Below, piece by piece: positions 1-5,391 of a DNA stretch of 5,484 nucleotides. The notes under the pieces were generated by a model, which saw only the letters and a list, made by a program, of their open reading frames with translations, had not been told where the DNA came from and ran no database searches. Within the stretch, counting starts at the first letter, position 1. Each line of letters opens with the position of its first letter. The stretch is from NCBI GenBank assembly GCA_002449335.1, contig DKDL01000065.1:1-5484 (forward strand), in the 5' to 3' direction. Made by a program: the position numbers and the translations under genes. The DNA is from Succinatimonas sp. UBA6849 (GTDB taxonomy: Bacteria > Pseudomonadota > Gammaproteobacteria > Enterobacterales > Succinivibrionaceae).

Positions 1-546
1 AAGGGTGCTTTGATCCACATGGAGCCGAGGGGAGATAGAACCCTGCTTGAATTCGAAATACCTACACGTGGACTTATGGGGTTGAGGAGCAACTTGCTGA
101 CTGCATCTCAAGGTGAGGCTGTGGTAGCTCATCGTTTTAAGGATTATCAGCCATATAAGGGTGATATAGAACGTAGAAGCAATGGTTCCCTAGTGTCTTT
201 GGAGACAGGTGTAGCAAGTGCATACGCTATGAACAAACTGTTGGATAGAGGGCGTTTCTTTGTGGAGCCCGGAGAAGAGATATATGCAGGCCAAGTAGTG
301 GGAGAGCATACTAGGGAGAGAGATTTGAATGTAAATATCTGTAAGACAAAGAAACTAACGAATGTGCGTGCAGCAGGCTCGGATGAGAAGATAATTTTAC
401 CTCCGGCCATAAAGTTTTCTCTTGAAGAGGCACTTGAGTACATTCAAGAGGATGAACTTGTCGAGGTAACACCACATTATATGCGTATACGCAAGGTCTT
501 GTTGGATCCTTTGGCTAGAAAGAGAAATAGCGATAACATAGATTGA
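1..546 (+). CDS. typA: TypA/BipA ribosome-associated GTPase, C-terminal part (5' end outside window)
   Basis: The reading frame is open from base 1 and gives 181 residues up to TGA at 544-546. It is the C-terminal third of TypA/BipA, a translational GTPase of about 600 residues related to EF-G and LepA that binds the ribosome and aids 50S assembly and stress adaptation. What is seen is the conserved block around EIPTRGLMGLRS, followed by the family's C-terminal domain, including GEHTRERDLNVNICK and the LTNVRAAGSDE segment, and an ending rich in LDPLARKR. The G domain and its GTP-binding motifs lie upstream of the window, so GTPase competence cannot be judged. The stop overlaps the proposed TTG start of the DUF177 gene by four bases (TTGA), so the two are probably cotranscribed and translationally coupled. 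Leu and Arg codons are mixed, with AGA/AGG frequent, which fits a Bacteroidota origin. Identification is very secure. Confidence 0.96.
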   Translation, partial: KGALIHMEPRGDRTLLEFEIPTRGLMGLRSNLLTASQGEAVVAHRFKDYQPYKGDIERRSNGSLVSLETGVASAYAMNKLLDRGRFFVEPGEEIYAGQVVGEHTRERDLNVNICKTKKLTNVRAAGSDEKIILPPAIKFSLEEALEYIQEDELVEVTPHYMRIRKVLLDPLARKRNSDNID

Positions 547-956
547 TAATAGAAAAAATTTTATTAAATTTGCAACCCTTTGTAGTAGACTTAAGTAGTA
601 TAGGTGCTGGTGCGAAAGCTTTCAGCGCCATTGCTGACAAACAGTTCTTTGATAAATTCGAGAATGCCGAGATATTGGATGCCCATATTGAAGTGGATTA
701 TTCAGTTAAGAATAAGGGCGCTAGCGTAGATGTTTCTTGTCGTATGGTGGGCGAGGTTAAGGTGCCTTGTGATCTATGCTTGGAACCTGTGACTATACCA
801 GTGGATACGGAATTCGAGGAAAATTACATTCCACAGGGTAATGAGCTTGATTTGAGTCAAGATATTTATGATTATGTAGTAACTTCACTTCCGCTTAGAA
901 GAGTTCATCCTGATGGGGAATGTAACGAAGAGACTACAAAGTATATAAGTAAATAA
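543..956 (+). CDS. DUF177 / YceD-family protein, short form
   Basis: The predicted product is 137 residues, from a TTG start at 543 that overlaps the typA stop. No ATG lies near the start of the homologous region, and there is no Shine-Dalgarno sequence; a TTG at 570 is the alternative start. The family hallmark is visible: a strand-rich core followed by PCDLCLEP (Cys76, Cys79), a later acidic ENYIP segment, and the HPDGEC motif (Cys127) near the end. DUF177 proteins are commonly encoded directly before rpmF, as here, and are linked to 23S rRNA and ribosome metabolism in bacteria and plastids; the exact biochemical role is not established from sequence. The gene lies 20 bases upstream of rpmF, which supports one operon. 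Oddity: the protein stops about ten residues after HPDGEC, whereas as I recall related proteins carry a longer tail with a conserved Trp. The family call is firm; the start is uncertain. Confidence 0.85.
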   Translation: MIIEKILLNLQPFVVDLSSIGAGAKAFSAIADKQFFDKFENAEILDAHIEVDYSVKNKGASVDVSCRMVGEVKVPCDLCLEPVTIPVDTEFEENYIPQGNELDLSQDIYDYVVTSLPLRRVHPDGECNEETTKYISK

Positions 957-976
957 TAATTTAAAAGAATAAGAAA

Positions 977-1159
977 ATGGCACATCCAAAACACAAATTC
1001 TCTAAACAGAGAACAGCTAAGAGACGTACGCACGATTTCGCGCCTGTACCTACTCTTGCTACTTGTCCGAATTGTGGCGCTACCGTCATTTATCATCGTG
1101 TATGTCCTGAGTGCGGTTACTACAGAGGACGCCAGATTATTGAAAAGAGCGCTGAGTAG
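977..1159 (+). CDS. rpmF: 50S ribosomal protein L32 (bL32), zinc-ribbon form
   Basis: The gene encodes 60 residues, the usual bL32 length. The start MAHPKHKFSKQRTAKRR is the basic N-terminal extension that threads into the large subunit. It is followed by a zinc ribbon with CPNC (Cys30, Cys33) and CPEC (Cys43, Cys46), so this is the zinc-binding (C+) version, and all four ligands are intact. bL32 is a structural protein of the 50S subunit near the peptidyl-transferase region. The ATG at 977 is preceded by an A-rich stretch with no Shine-Dalgarno sequence, as is typical of Bacteroidota. The gene follows the DUF177 gene closely, the classic yceD-rpmF pair. The fatty-acid genes (fabH or plsX) that often follow rpmF are absent; a tRNA and a terminator come next. 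Confidence 0.97.
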   Translation: MAHPKHKFSKQRTAKRRTHDFAPVPTLATCPNCGATVIYHRVCPECGYYRGRQIIEKSAE

Positions 1160-1174
1160 TCAGCCGCTCTTAAT

Positions 1175-1246
1175 GGTCTCTTAGTTCAACGGATAGAACG
1201 AAGGTTTCCTAAACCTTAAATACAGGTTCGATTCCTGTAGGGACTA
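1175..1246 (+). tRNA. tRNA-Arg, anticodon CCT
   Basis: A full cloverleaf can be drawn by hand. The acceptor GGTCTCT (1175-1181) pairs with AGGGACT (1239-1245). The D stem is GTTC/GAAC (1184-1187 with 1196-1199). The anticodon stem is AAGGT/ACCTT (1201-1205 with 1213-1217), with loop TTCCTAA and anticodon CCT at 1208-1210. The T stem is ACAGG/CCTGT around TTCGATT. Anticodon CCU reads the Arg codon AGG. The discriminator is A at 1246, and no CCA tail is encoded, so CCA must be added after transcription. The terminal pair comes out as G1-U72, a wobble, and position 5-68 is U-G. It lies 15 bases after rpmF and may be read from the same transcript; I see no separate promoter in that gap. Confidence 0.94.
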
Positions 1247-1248
1247 CA

Positions 1249-1285
1249 AAAAAACCTCGAGGTCGTTAAGGCTTCGAGGTTTTTT
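1249..1285. terminator. Bidirectional intrinsic terminator between tRNA-Arg and pckA
   Basis: The inverted repeat AACCTCGA (1253-1260) / TCGAGGTT (1274-1281) extends to 12 bp when the flanking A and T runs are included (1249-1260 with 1274-1285). The right side ends in six T, and the left side gives a T run when read on the minus strand. It can therefore stop transcription of the typA-rpmF-tRNA unit from the left and of pckA from the right (pckA stop codon at 1299-1301). The inner loop can form further weak pairs (GGTC with GGCT). Confidence 0.88.
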
Positions 1286-1298
1286 ATATGTGTTAGAA

Positions 1299-2915
1299 TT
1301 ACTCAACTACTGGGCCAGCAGCTACGAGAGCCTTACCTGCTTCGTTGTTCTCGTACTTTTTGAAGTTCTTGATGAAGCGTCCGGCAAGGTCCTTAGCTTT
1401 CTCTTCCCAAACAGATGCGTCAGTATATGTGTCGCGAGGGTCGAGGATGTGTGGATCTACACCTTCCAGCTGTGTAGGAACTTGGAAGTTGAAGTGAGGA
1501 ATAACCTTGGTAGGAGCTTTCTCGATAGAGCCATCAAGGATAGCATCGATAATTCCTCTCGTATCTTTGATGGAGATACGCTTCCCTGTACCATTCCATC
1601 CTGTATTTACCAAATATGCTTTGGTTCCGTTTTTCTCCATCTTCTTTACAAGCTCTTCAGCATATTTTGTAGGATGGAGTTCGAGGAATGCTTGTCCGAA
1701 GCAAGCGGAGAATGTAGGAGTAGGTTCGGTAATTCCGCGTTCTGTTCCTGCAAGCTTAGCAGTAAATCCTGAAAGGAAGTAGTATTTTGTCTGCTCTGGG
1801 GTAAGGATTGATACTGGAGGAAGAACTCCGAATGCATCAGCTGAAAGGAAGATAACTCTCTTAGCAGCAGGACCCTGAGAATAAGGACGAACGATATTCT
1901 TGATGTGGTAGATAGGGTAAGATACACGGGTGTTTTCAGTTACGCTCTTGTCTGCGAAATCGATTTTTCCGTTTTTATCTACTGTTACATTTTCAAGAAG
2001 AGCATCTCTTGTGATGGCATTGTAGATGTCCGGCTCAGAATCCTTATCAAGGTTTATGACCTTAGCATAGCAACCACCTTCAAAGTTGAATACGCCCTCA
2101 TCATCCCAACCGTGCTCATCATCACCGATTAATAAGCGCTTTGGATCTGTTGAAAGGGTGGTCTTACCAGTACCTGATAGACCGAAGAAGATAGCGGTGT
2201 TCTTGCCTTCCTTATCGGTATTTGCAGAGCAGTGCATTGCAGCGATGCCCTTTAATGGTAAGAAGTAGTTCATCATTGAGAACATACCTTTCTTCATCTC
2301 ACCACCGTACCAGGTGTTCAGAATTAACTGCATACGCTCTGTTAAGTTGAATACAACTGCAGTCTCTGAATTTAAACCTAACTCTTTGTAGTTCTCAACT
2401 TTTGCCTTTGAAGCATTTAAAACTACGAAATCAGGCTTGAAGTTCTTTAACTCTTCAGCTGAAGGACGGATGAACATATTGGTTACGAAGTGAGCCTGCC
2501 ATGCAACCTCAACAACGAAACGAATTGCCATACGGGTGTTTGCGTTAGCACCGCAGAAACCATCAACAACATATAACTTCTTGTTTGATAGCTCTTTGCC
2601 TGCTAATTTCTTTAACTCATTCCAAGACTCTGTTGATAGAGGCTTGTTATCATTCTTGAACTCGTCGGTTGTCCACCAGAAAGTATCCTTTGAGGTGTCA
2701 TCCTTAACGATGAACTTATCCTTAGGAGAACGACCAGTATAAACACCAGTCATTACATCTACAGCACCCATCTCAGTCTGGAAGCCCTTATCGTAGCCTT
2801 CTAGACCAGCTTTGGTCTCTTCTGCGAATAAGGTCTCATATGATGGGTTGTGAACGATCTCAGCTGCACCGCTGATACCATACTTAGCTAAATCAAGCTC
2901 TTCAAATAAGCTCAT
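1299..2915 (-). CDS. pckA: ATP-dependent phosphoenolpyruvate carboxykinase, apparently a two-lineage chimera
   Basis: The gene encodes 538 residues from ATG at 2915, a normal length for the family (E. coli about 540). The enzyme interconverts oxaloacetate + ATP with PEP + CO2 + ADP in the cytosol; in succinate-producing anaerobes it often runs in the carboxylating direction. Visible motifs: TGRSPKDKF near residue 62 (substrate Arg), the metal-site Lys near 209 and His near 228, the P-loop GLSGTGKTT at 245-253, and the kinase-2-like GDDEHGW at 264-270. All look intact. ATG 2915 is preferred because GGAG sits six bases before it; an in-frame GTG at 2927 overlaps that site. Oddity: Leu and Gly codon use changes sharply between residues about 262 and 289. 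The N-terminal part resembles the Anaerobiospirillum-type enzyme and the C-terminal end (NEAGKALVAAGP) the Bacteroides enzyme, judged from recalled sequences. The family call is certain; that it is one natural gene is doubtful. Confidence 0.95.
   Translation of the reverse strand: MSLFEELDLAKYGISGAAEIVHNPSYETLFAEETKAGLEGYDKGFQTEMGAVDVMTGVYTGRSPKDKFIVKDDTSKDTFWWTTDEFKNDNKPLSTESWNELKKLAGKELSNKKLYVVDGFCGANANTRMAIRFVVEVAWQAHFVTNMFIRPSAEELKNFKPDFVVLNASKAKVENYKELGLNSETAVVFNLTERMQLILNTWYGGEMKKGMFSMMNYFLPLKGIAAMHCSANTDKEGKNTAIFFGLSGTGKTTLSTDPKRLLIGDDEHGWDDEGVFNFEGGCYAKVINLDKDSEPDIYNAITRDALLENVTVDKNGKIDFADKSVTENTRVSYPIYHIKNIVRPYSQGPAAKRVIFLSADAFGVLPPVSILTPEQTKYYFLSGFTAKLAGTERGITEPTPTFSACFGQAFLELHPTKYAEELVKKMEKNGTKAYLVNTGWNGTGKRISIKDTRGIIDAILDGSIEKAPTKVIPHFNFQVPTQLEGVDPHILDPRDTYTDASVWEEKAKDLAGRFIKNFKKYENNEAGKALVAAGPVVE
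2052..2129. other. Probable chimeric junction inside pckA
   Basis: This is the interval in which codon style switches. The last TTA Leu codons of the right-hand style are at 2130-2135 (KRLL), and the first left-hand-style codons are ATA for Ile at 2055-2057 and CTT for Leu at 2049-2051 (INL). The stretch encodes the highly conserved DDEHGW...EGGCYAKV region, where two pckA genes would share the longest near-identical DNA. No repeat, insertion sequence or frameshift is present at the join, and the reading frame continues. The exact crossover base cannot be fixed from this sequence alone. Confidence 0.8.
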
Positions 2916-2921
2916 TTTTTT

Positions 2922-2925
2922 CTCC
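2922..2925 (-). promoter_or_regulatory. pckA ribosome binding site (GGAG)
   Basis: Read on the minus strand, GGAG is followed by six A and then ATG at 2915. This spacing supports ATG 2915 over the in-frame GTG at 2927 as the pckA start. A Shine-Dalgarno sequence here also contrasts with the SD-less genes at the left end of the window. Confidence 0.75.
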
Positions 2926-2934
2926 ACGTGTTAT

Positions 2935-2949
2935 CTGAGTGAGACTCAG
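2935..2949. repeat. Perfect short inverted repeat in the pckA leader
   Basis: CTGAGT and ACTCAG are separated by GAG, giving two 6-bp arms. The repeat lies 19 bases upstream of the pckA ATG, just before the ribosome binding site. It could be an mRNA hairpin in the leader or a dyad operator. It has no T run, so it is not a simple terminator. I do not recognise it as the site of a named regulator. Confidence 0.4.
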
Positions 2950-3154
2950 GTTTCTATAGTTACCTTTGTGATTTTACCGTAATTTGAAAATTTGTGCATA
3001 TTTTTTAAAAAATAAATCGATCAATTATTATCAACTTTGAAAATTTTTTTTATTTATTTTCTGTAAAGCTGAAAAAAGTCAAAAATCATATACAATTAAT
3101 GACAATTGATTTTCGATTAACAAAAGACCGAATGGAAAATTTCGGCACAAATTT

Positions 3155-3159
3155 AAAGG
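3155..3159 (+). promoter_or_regulatory. nfuA ribosome binding site (AAAGG)
   Basis: AAAGG lies five bases before ATG 3165. It decides the nfuA start against the in-frame upstream ATGs at 3099 and 3132, neither of which has a comparable site. Confidence 0.7.
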
Positions 3160-3164
3160 TTCCT

Positions 3165-3755
3165 ATGAGTAAAATTAGTGTAAGTGATAAAGCTCAAGAG
3201 TATTTTTTAAACATCATCAATAAGCAGAAGATGGAAGGTTTAGCAATTCGTCTTACTGCATCAAATGTGGGCACTCCTGGTGTACAGTGCGGAATTTTAT
3301 ATTGTCCTAAAGAGTACATCACCTCAAATGATGAACACTTTCAGATGAAAGGATTTGAGATTGTAATCGACAGCTCTGTTTCAGAATACTTAGATGACTC
3401 TGTTATTGATTTAACTAAGAATGATCAGGGTGAAGACCTGTTAACATTCCATGCTCCTAATTTAAACAAGCAGGATTTACCTGCTGATGCAACCTTATTT
3501 GATCGCTTAAAGAAGTTTATCGATTCAACTGTAAGTCCTTCATTAGCAGCTCACGGTGGTGCAGTCGAGTTAGTTGACGTAACTGATGACGGTATTGTTA
3601 AAGTCAAGTTCACCGGTGGTTGCTTAGGTTGCTCAATGGTTGGCGTAACCTTAAAGGAAGGCATCCAGACTCAGTTAAATCAGGCTTTTCCTGGCATGAT
3701 TAAAGATGTTGTAGACGTAACCGCTCACGAAGTAACTGATAAGACCTACGGTTAA
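3165..3755 (+). CDS. nfuA: Fe-S cluster carrier/biogenesis protein NfuA
   Basis: The product is 196 residues (E. coli NfuA is about 191). NfuA carries and delivers [4Fe-4S] clusters to target enzymes, particularly under oxidative stress or iron limitation. Two domains are visible. The N-terminal degenerate A-type scaffold (about 1-100) keeps Cys42 and Cys47 in the QCGILYCP segment. The C-terminal Nfu domain (about 110-190) contains AAHGG and the cluster-binding GGCLGCSM (Cys153, Cys156), followed by VTLKEGI. This two-domain architecture is typical of gammaproteobacterial NfuA. ATG 3165 is chosen because MSKISVSDKA aligns with the known family N-terminus and has AAAGG upstream; the frame stays open for 22 further residues from ATG 3099, but that part has no family resemblance. 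Leu is mostly TTA, matching the 5' half of pckA. The gene is monocistronic, divergent from pckA, and ends at a terminator shared with gpsA. Confidence 0.95.
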   Translation: MSKISVSDKAQEYFLNIINKQKMEGLAIRLTASNVGTPGVQCGILYCPKEYITSNDEHFQMKGFEIVIDSSVSEYLDDSVIDLTKNDQGEDLLTFHAPNLNKQDLPADATLFDRLKKFIDSTVSPSLAAHGGAVELVDVTDDGIVKVKFTGGCLGCSMVGVTLKEGIQTQLNQAFPGMIKDVVDVTAHEVTDKTYG

Positions 3756-3769
3756 TAGTTATTAACAAT

Positions 3770-3817
3770 AAAAAACGGATCACCCTATTTACTACATAGA
3801 CGTTGATCCGTTTTTTT
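3770..3817. terminator. Bidirectional intrinsic terminator between nfuA and gpsA
   Basis: The inverted repeat AAAAAACGGATCA (3770-3782) pairs with TGATCCGTTTTTT (3804-3816), with a seventh T at 3817. The 21-base loop can form a small inner CTAT/ATAG helix. The A run on one side and T run on the other let it stop nfuA from the left and gpsA from the right; both genes converge here, with stops at 3755 and 3837. Confidence 0.9.
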
Positions 3818-3836
3818 ATTCTCCAAAGAGAATAAG

Positions 3837-4841
3837 CTATTCAGATTTCTGTTCTCTACTCAATAAAGACATCGCAGCTTCGCGTCCTGACTTACCTTTA
3901 TAAAGAACATTATAAACTTCAGTACAAATAGGCATCTGTACAGAGAGCTTATCGCAAAGTCTTTTAACAACAGCACTCATGGTATAACCTTCAACTACCT
4001 GTCCAATCTTGTCTAAAGCTTCCTGACAAGAAAGTCCTTGACCTAAATAAAAGCCAAAGCGACGGTTACGTGACTGATTATCAGTACATGTAAGGATAAG
4101 ATCACCTAATCCTGACAATCCCATAAATGACTTAGGAGTAGCGCCAAAAGCTACACCAAATCTTGTCATTTCAACTAAACCACGAGTAATAAGTGCAGTT
4201 CTTGCGTTAGCACCATACCCCAAACCGTCTGAAAGACCAGATCCGATTGCAATCACGTTCTTAATAGCGCCACCTAATTGAAGGCCTAAAAGATCGTCAC
4301 TTCCATAAATTCTGAAAGTCTTGGTATGCATCAGCTCTGAGAATTCTCTGATGAACTGCTCATCGGTTCCAGCCATAGCAATTGCAGTAGGAAGACCTTT
4401 AGCTAGCTCTATAGCAAAGGTAGGACCTGACAGAGCTGCCATGGGTGTTGATGAACCTAAAATCTCTCTTGCTACATCGCTTAGCAATCTACCCGAGGAC
4501 TTATCCAAGCCCTTAGTTGCCCAAGCTATTCTCTGATCTGGCTGTAAGAATGGTTTAATTGATGTTAATACATCAGCAAAGGTGTGAGAAGGAACTACAA
4601 CTAGAACATTTTTAGAAGCTTTAACTACTTCTTCTAATGAACTAGATACAGTTAAAGTGTCTTTAAATTTAATACCAGGAAGGTATTTTTCATTAACACG
4701 CTCCTGTTGCATTTTTTGTGCATTAACAGGATTACGACACCACAGCATCACAGGTAAACCTTTTGATGCTGTAGATTGAGCTAGAGAGGTGCCGTATGAA
4801 CCGGCACCTATCACACTTAAAGAACAAGAATATTCAGACAT
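3837..4841 (-). CDS. gpsA: NAD(P)-dependent glycerol-3-phosphate dehydrogenase
   Basis: The product is 334 residues (E. coli about 339). The enzyme reduces dihydroxyacetone phosphate to sn-glycerol-3-phosphate in the cytosol, the first step toward phospholipids. Visible motifs: the Rossmann GAGSYG at 12-17, ATKG at 108-111, the substrate-binding SGPTFA at 138-143, the catalytic Lys194 in GAIKN, the GLSGLGDL block at 241-248, and SRNRRFG at 257-263. All expected key residues are present and no truncation is seen. The start ATG 4841 lies 11 bases after the secB stop, with only a weak GAGCGA-like site in front, so translation probably depends on coupling within a secB-gpsA operon. In enterobacteria cysE usually follows; here the gene ends at a terminator facing nfuA. 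Confidence 0.97.
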   Translation of the reverse strand: MSEYSCSLSVIGAGSYGTSLAQSTASKGLPVMLWCRNPVNAQKMQQERVNEKYLPGIKFKDTLTVSSSLEEVVKASKNVLVVVPSHTFADVLTSIKPFLQPDQRIAWATKGLDKSSGRLLSDVAREILGSSTPMAALSGPTFAIELAKGLPTAIAMAGTDEQFIREFSELMHTKTFRIYGSDDLLGLQLGGAIKNVIAIGSGLSDGLGYGANARTALITRGLVEMTRFGVAFGATPKSFMGLSGLGDLILTCTDNQSRNRRFGFYLGQGLSCQEALDKIGQVVEGYTMSAVVKRLCDKLSVQMPICTEVYNVLYKGKSGREAAMSLLSREQKSE

Positions 4842-4852
4842 AGTTCGCTCAA

Positions 4853-5368
4853 CTAAGCCTGTGGAGCCTCGTTCTTAGCTTCGCCATTTGCTACATCAGA
4901 CTGCTGAGCTTTAGCAGCTTCTTCAGCCTTATGAGCTCTGAACATAGCTTCAAAGTTTAATGGACGTAGATTTAATGGAGGGAATGATGCTCTGTTGATT
5001 AATGCAGAAATGTGCTCTCTAGCATATGGGAATAGGATATTAGGAGCAACACCGTTTAATAAGTACTCAGCTGTATCCTTATCAACCTTGTGAACTAAGA
5101 AGATACCTGCCTGGTGAACTTCACAGATAAAAGCAGTTTCTTTATCTAAAGTGCAGGTTACAGTAACTCTTAAATCAACTTCGTAGTTGTCTTCAGCGAT
5201 ATTCTGAGTCTTTGCATCAAAATCAATCTTGATTTCAGGCTTCCACTCTTTAGTAAATACGCCTGGAACATTAGGAGTCTCTAATGAGCAATCTTTAGCA
5301 TAAATTCTTACGATATCGAATGCAGGCTGATCTGTGTTTTGATTTTGTGCGTTTGCGTTGTCAGACAT
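4853..5368 (-). CDS. secB: Protein-export chaperone SecB
   Basis: The product is 171 residues. SecB is a cytosolic tetrameric chaperone that holds presecretory proteins unfolded and hands them to SecA. The conserved core runs from FDIVRIYAKDCSLETPN (about 17-33) through the hydrophobic beta-sheet region to APNILFPYARE (108-118) and FPPLNLRPLNFEAMF (129-143). It is about 16 residues longer than E. coli SecB (155), mainly through an Ala/Glu/Gln-rich polar tail at about 144-171, the region that in E. coli contacts the SecA zinc domain. The N-terminus is also rich in Asn and Gln and probably disordered. The start ATG 5368 has AAGGAA eight bases upstream. It lies 23 bases after the rhodanese stop and 11 before gpsA, so a rhodanese-secB-gpsA operon is likely. 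SecB is mainly a proteobacterial protein, which supports the taxonomic call for this half. Confidence 0.97.
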   Translation of the reverse strand: MSDNANAQNQNTDQPAFDIVRIYAKDCSLETPNVPGVFTKEWKPEIKIDFDAKTQNIAEDNYEVDLRVTVTCTLDKETAFICEVHQAGIFLVHKVDKDTAEYLLNGVAPNILFPYAREHISALINRASFPPLNLRPLNFEAMFRAHKAEEAAKAQQSDVANGEAKNEAPQA

Positions 5369-5376
5369 TTTTATAT

Positions 5377-5382
5377 TTCCTT
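5377..5382 (-). promoter_or_regulatory. secB ribosome binding site (AAGGAA)
   Basis: On the minus strand AAGGAA lies eight bases before ATG 5368, inside the 23-base gap after the rhodanese stop. It is the strongest Shine-Dalgarno sequence in the window. Confidence 0.75.
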
Positions 5383-5391
5383 ATGATTAAA

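Larger units (their letters stand above)
2916..3164. promoter_or_regulatory. AT-rich divergent intergenic region between pckA and nfuA
   Basis: This 249-base gap separates the divergent pckA and nfuA starts and must hold both promoters if the right-hand flank is native. It is very AT-rich, with runs of A and T at about 2998-3015 and 3040-3062. TATACA near 3090 is a plausible -10 for nfuA, and TAAAAT read on the minus strand near 2975 a plausible -10 for pckA. Neither has a convincing -35, so both are weak guesses. I found no complete CRP or FNR palindrome. No small gene is supported here. Confidence 0.45.

Noticed and set aside
905..1096. 63-residue minus-strand frame across the DUF177-rpmF gap
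   Set aside because: It overlaps two well-supported genes and has no start signal and no recognisable domain.
1290..1772. 160-residue plus-strand open frame antisense to the pckA 3' half
   Set aside because: It is a shadow of pckA, with a Cys- and Ser-rich composition and no recognisable domain. The minus frame encodes a complete enzyme. The other antisense frames at 1507-1782, 1905-2132, 2086-2268 and 2536-2742 were rejected for the same reason.
1299..2915. Recent horizontal transfer of a whole pckA gene
   Set aside because: A transferred gene would differ from its surroundings at both ends. Here each half matches its own flank and the change is inside the gene.
2964..3003. Possible CRP sites (TTTGTGAT and TTTGTGC half-sites)
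   Set aside because: Only left halves are present, with no matching TCACA half at the right distance.
3013..3035. Possible FNR site in the pckA-nfuA gap
   Set aside because: On the minus strand two TTGAT-like halves lie close together, but as a direct repeat and not as the TTGAT-N4-ATCAA palindrome.
3099..3164. 22-residue N-terminal extension of NfuA from ATG 3099
   Set aside because: There is no Shine-Dalgarno sequence before 3099 and no resemblance to NfuA N-termini, while ATG 3165 has AAAGG and matches the family start.
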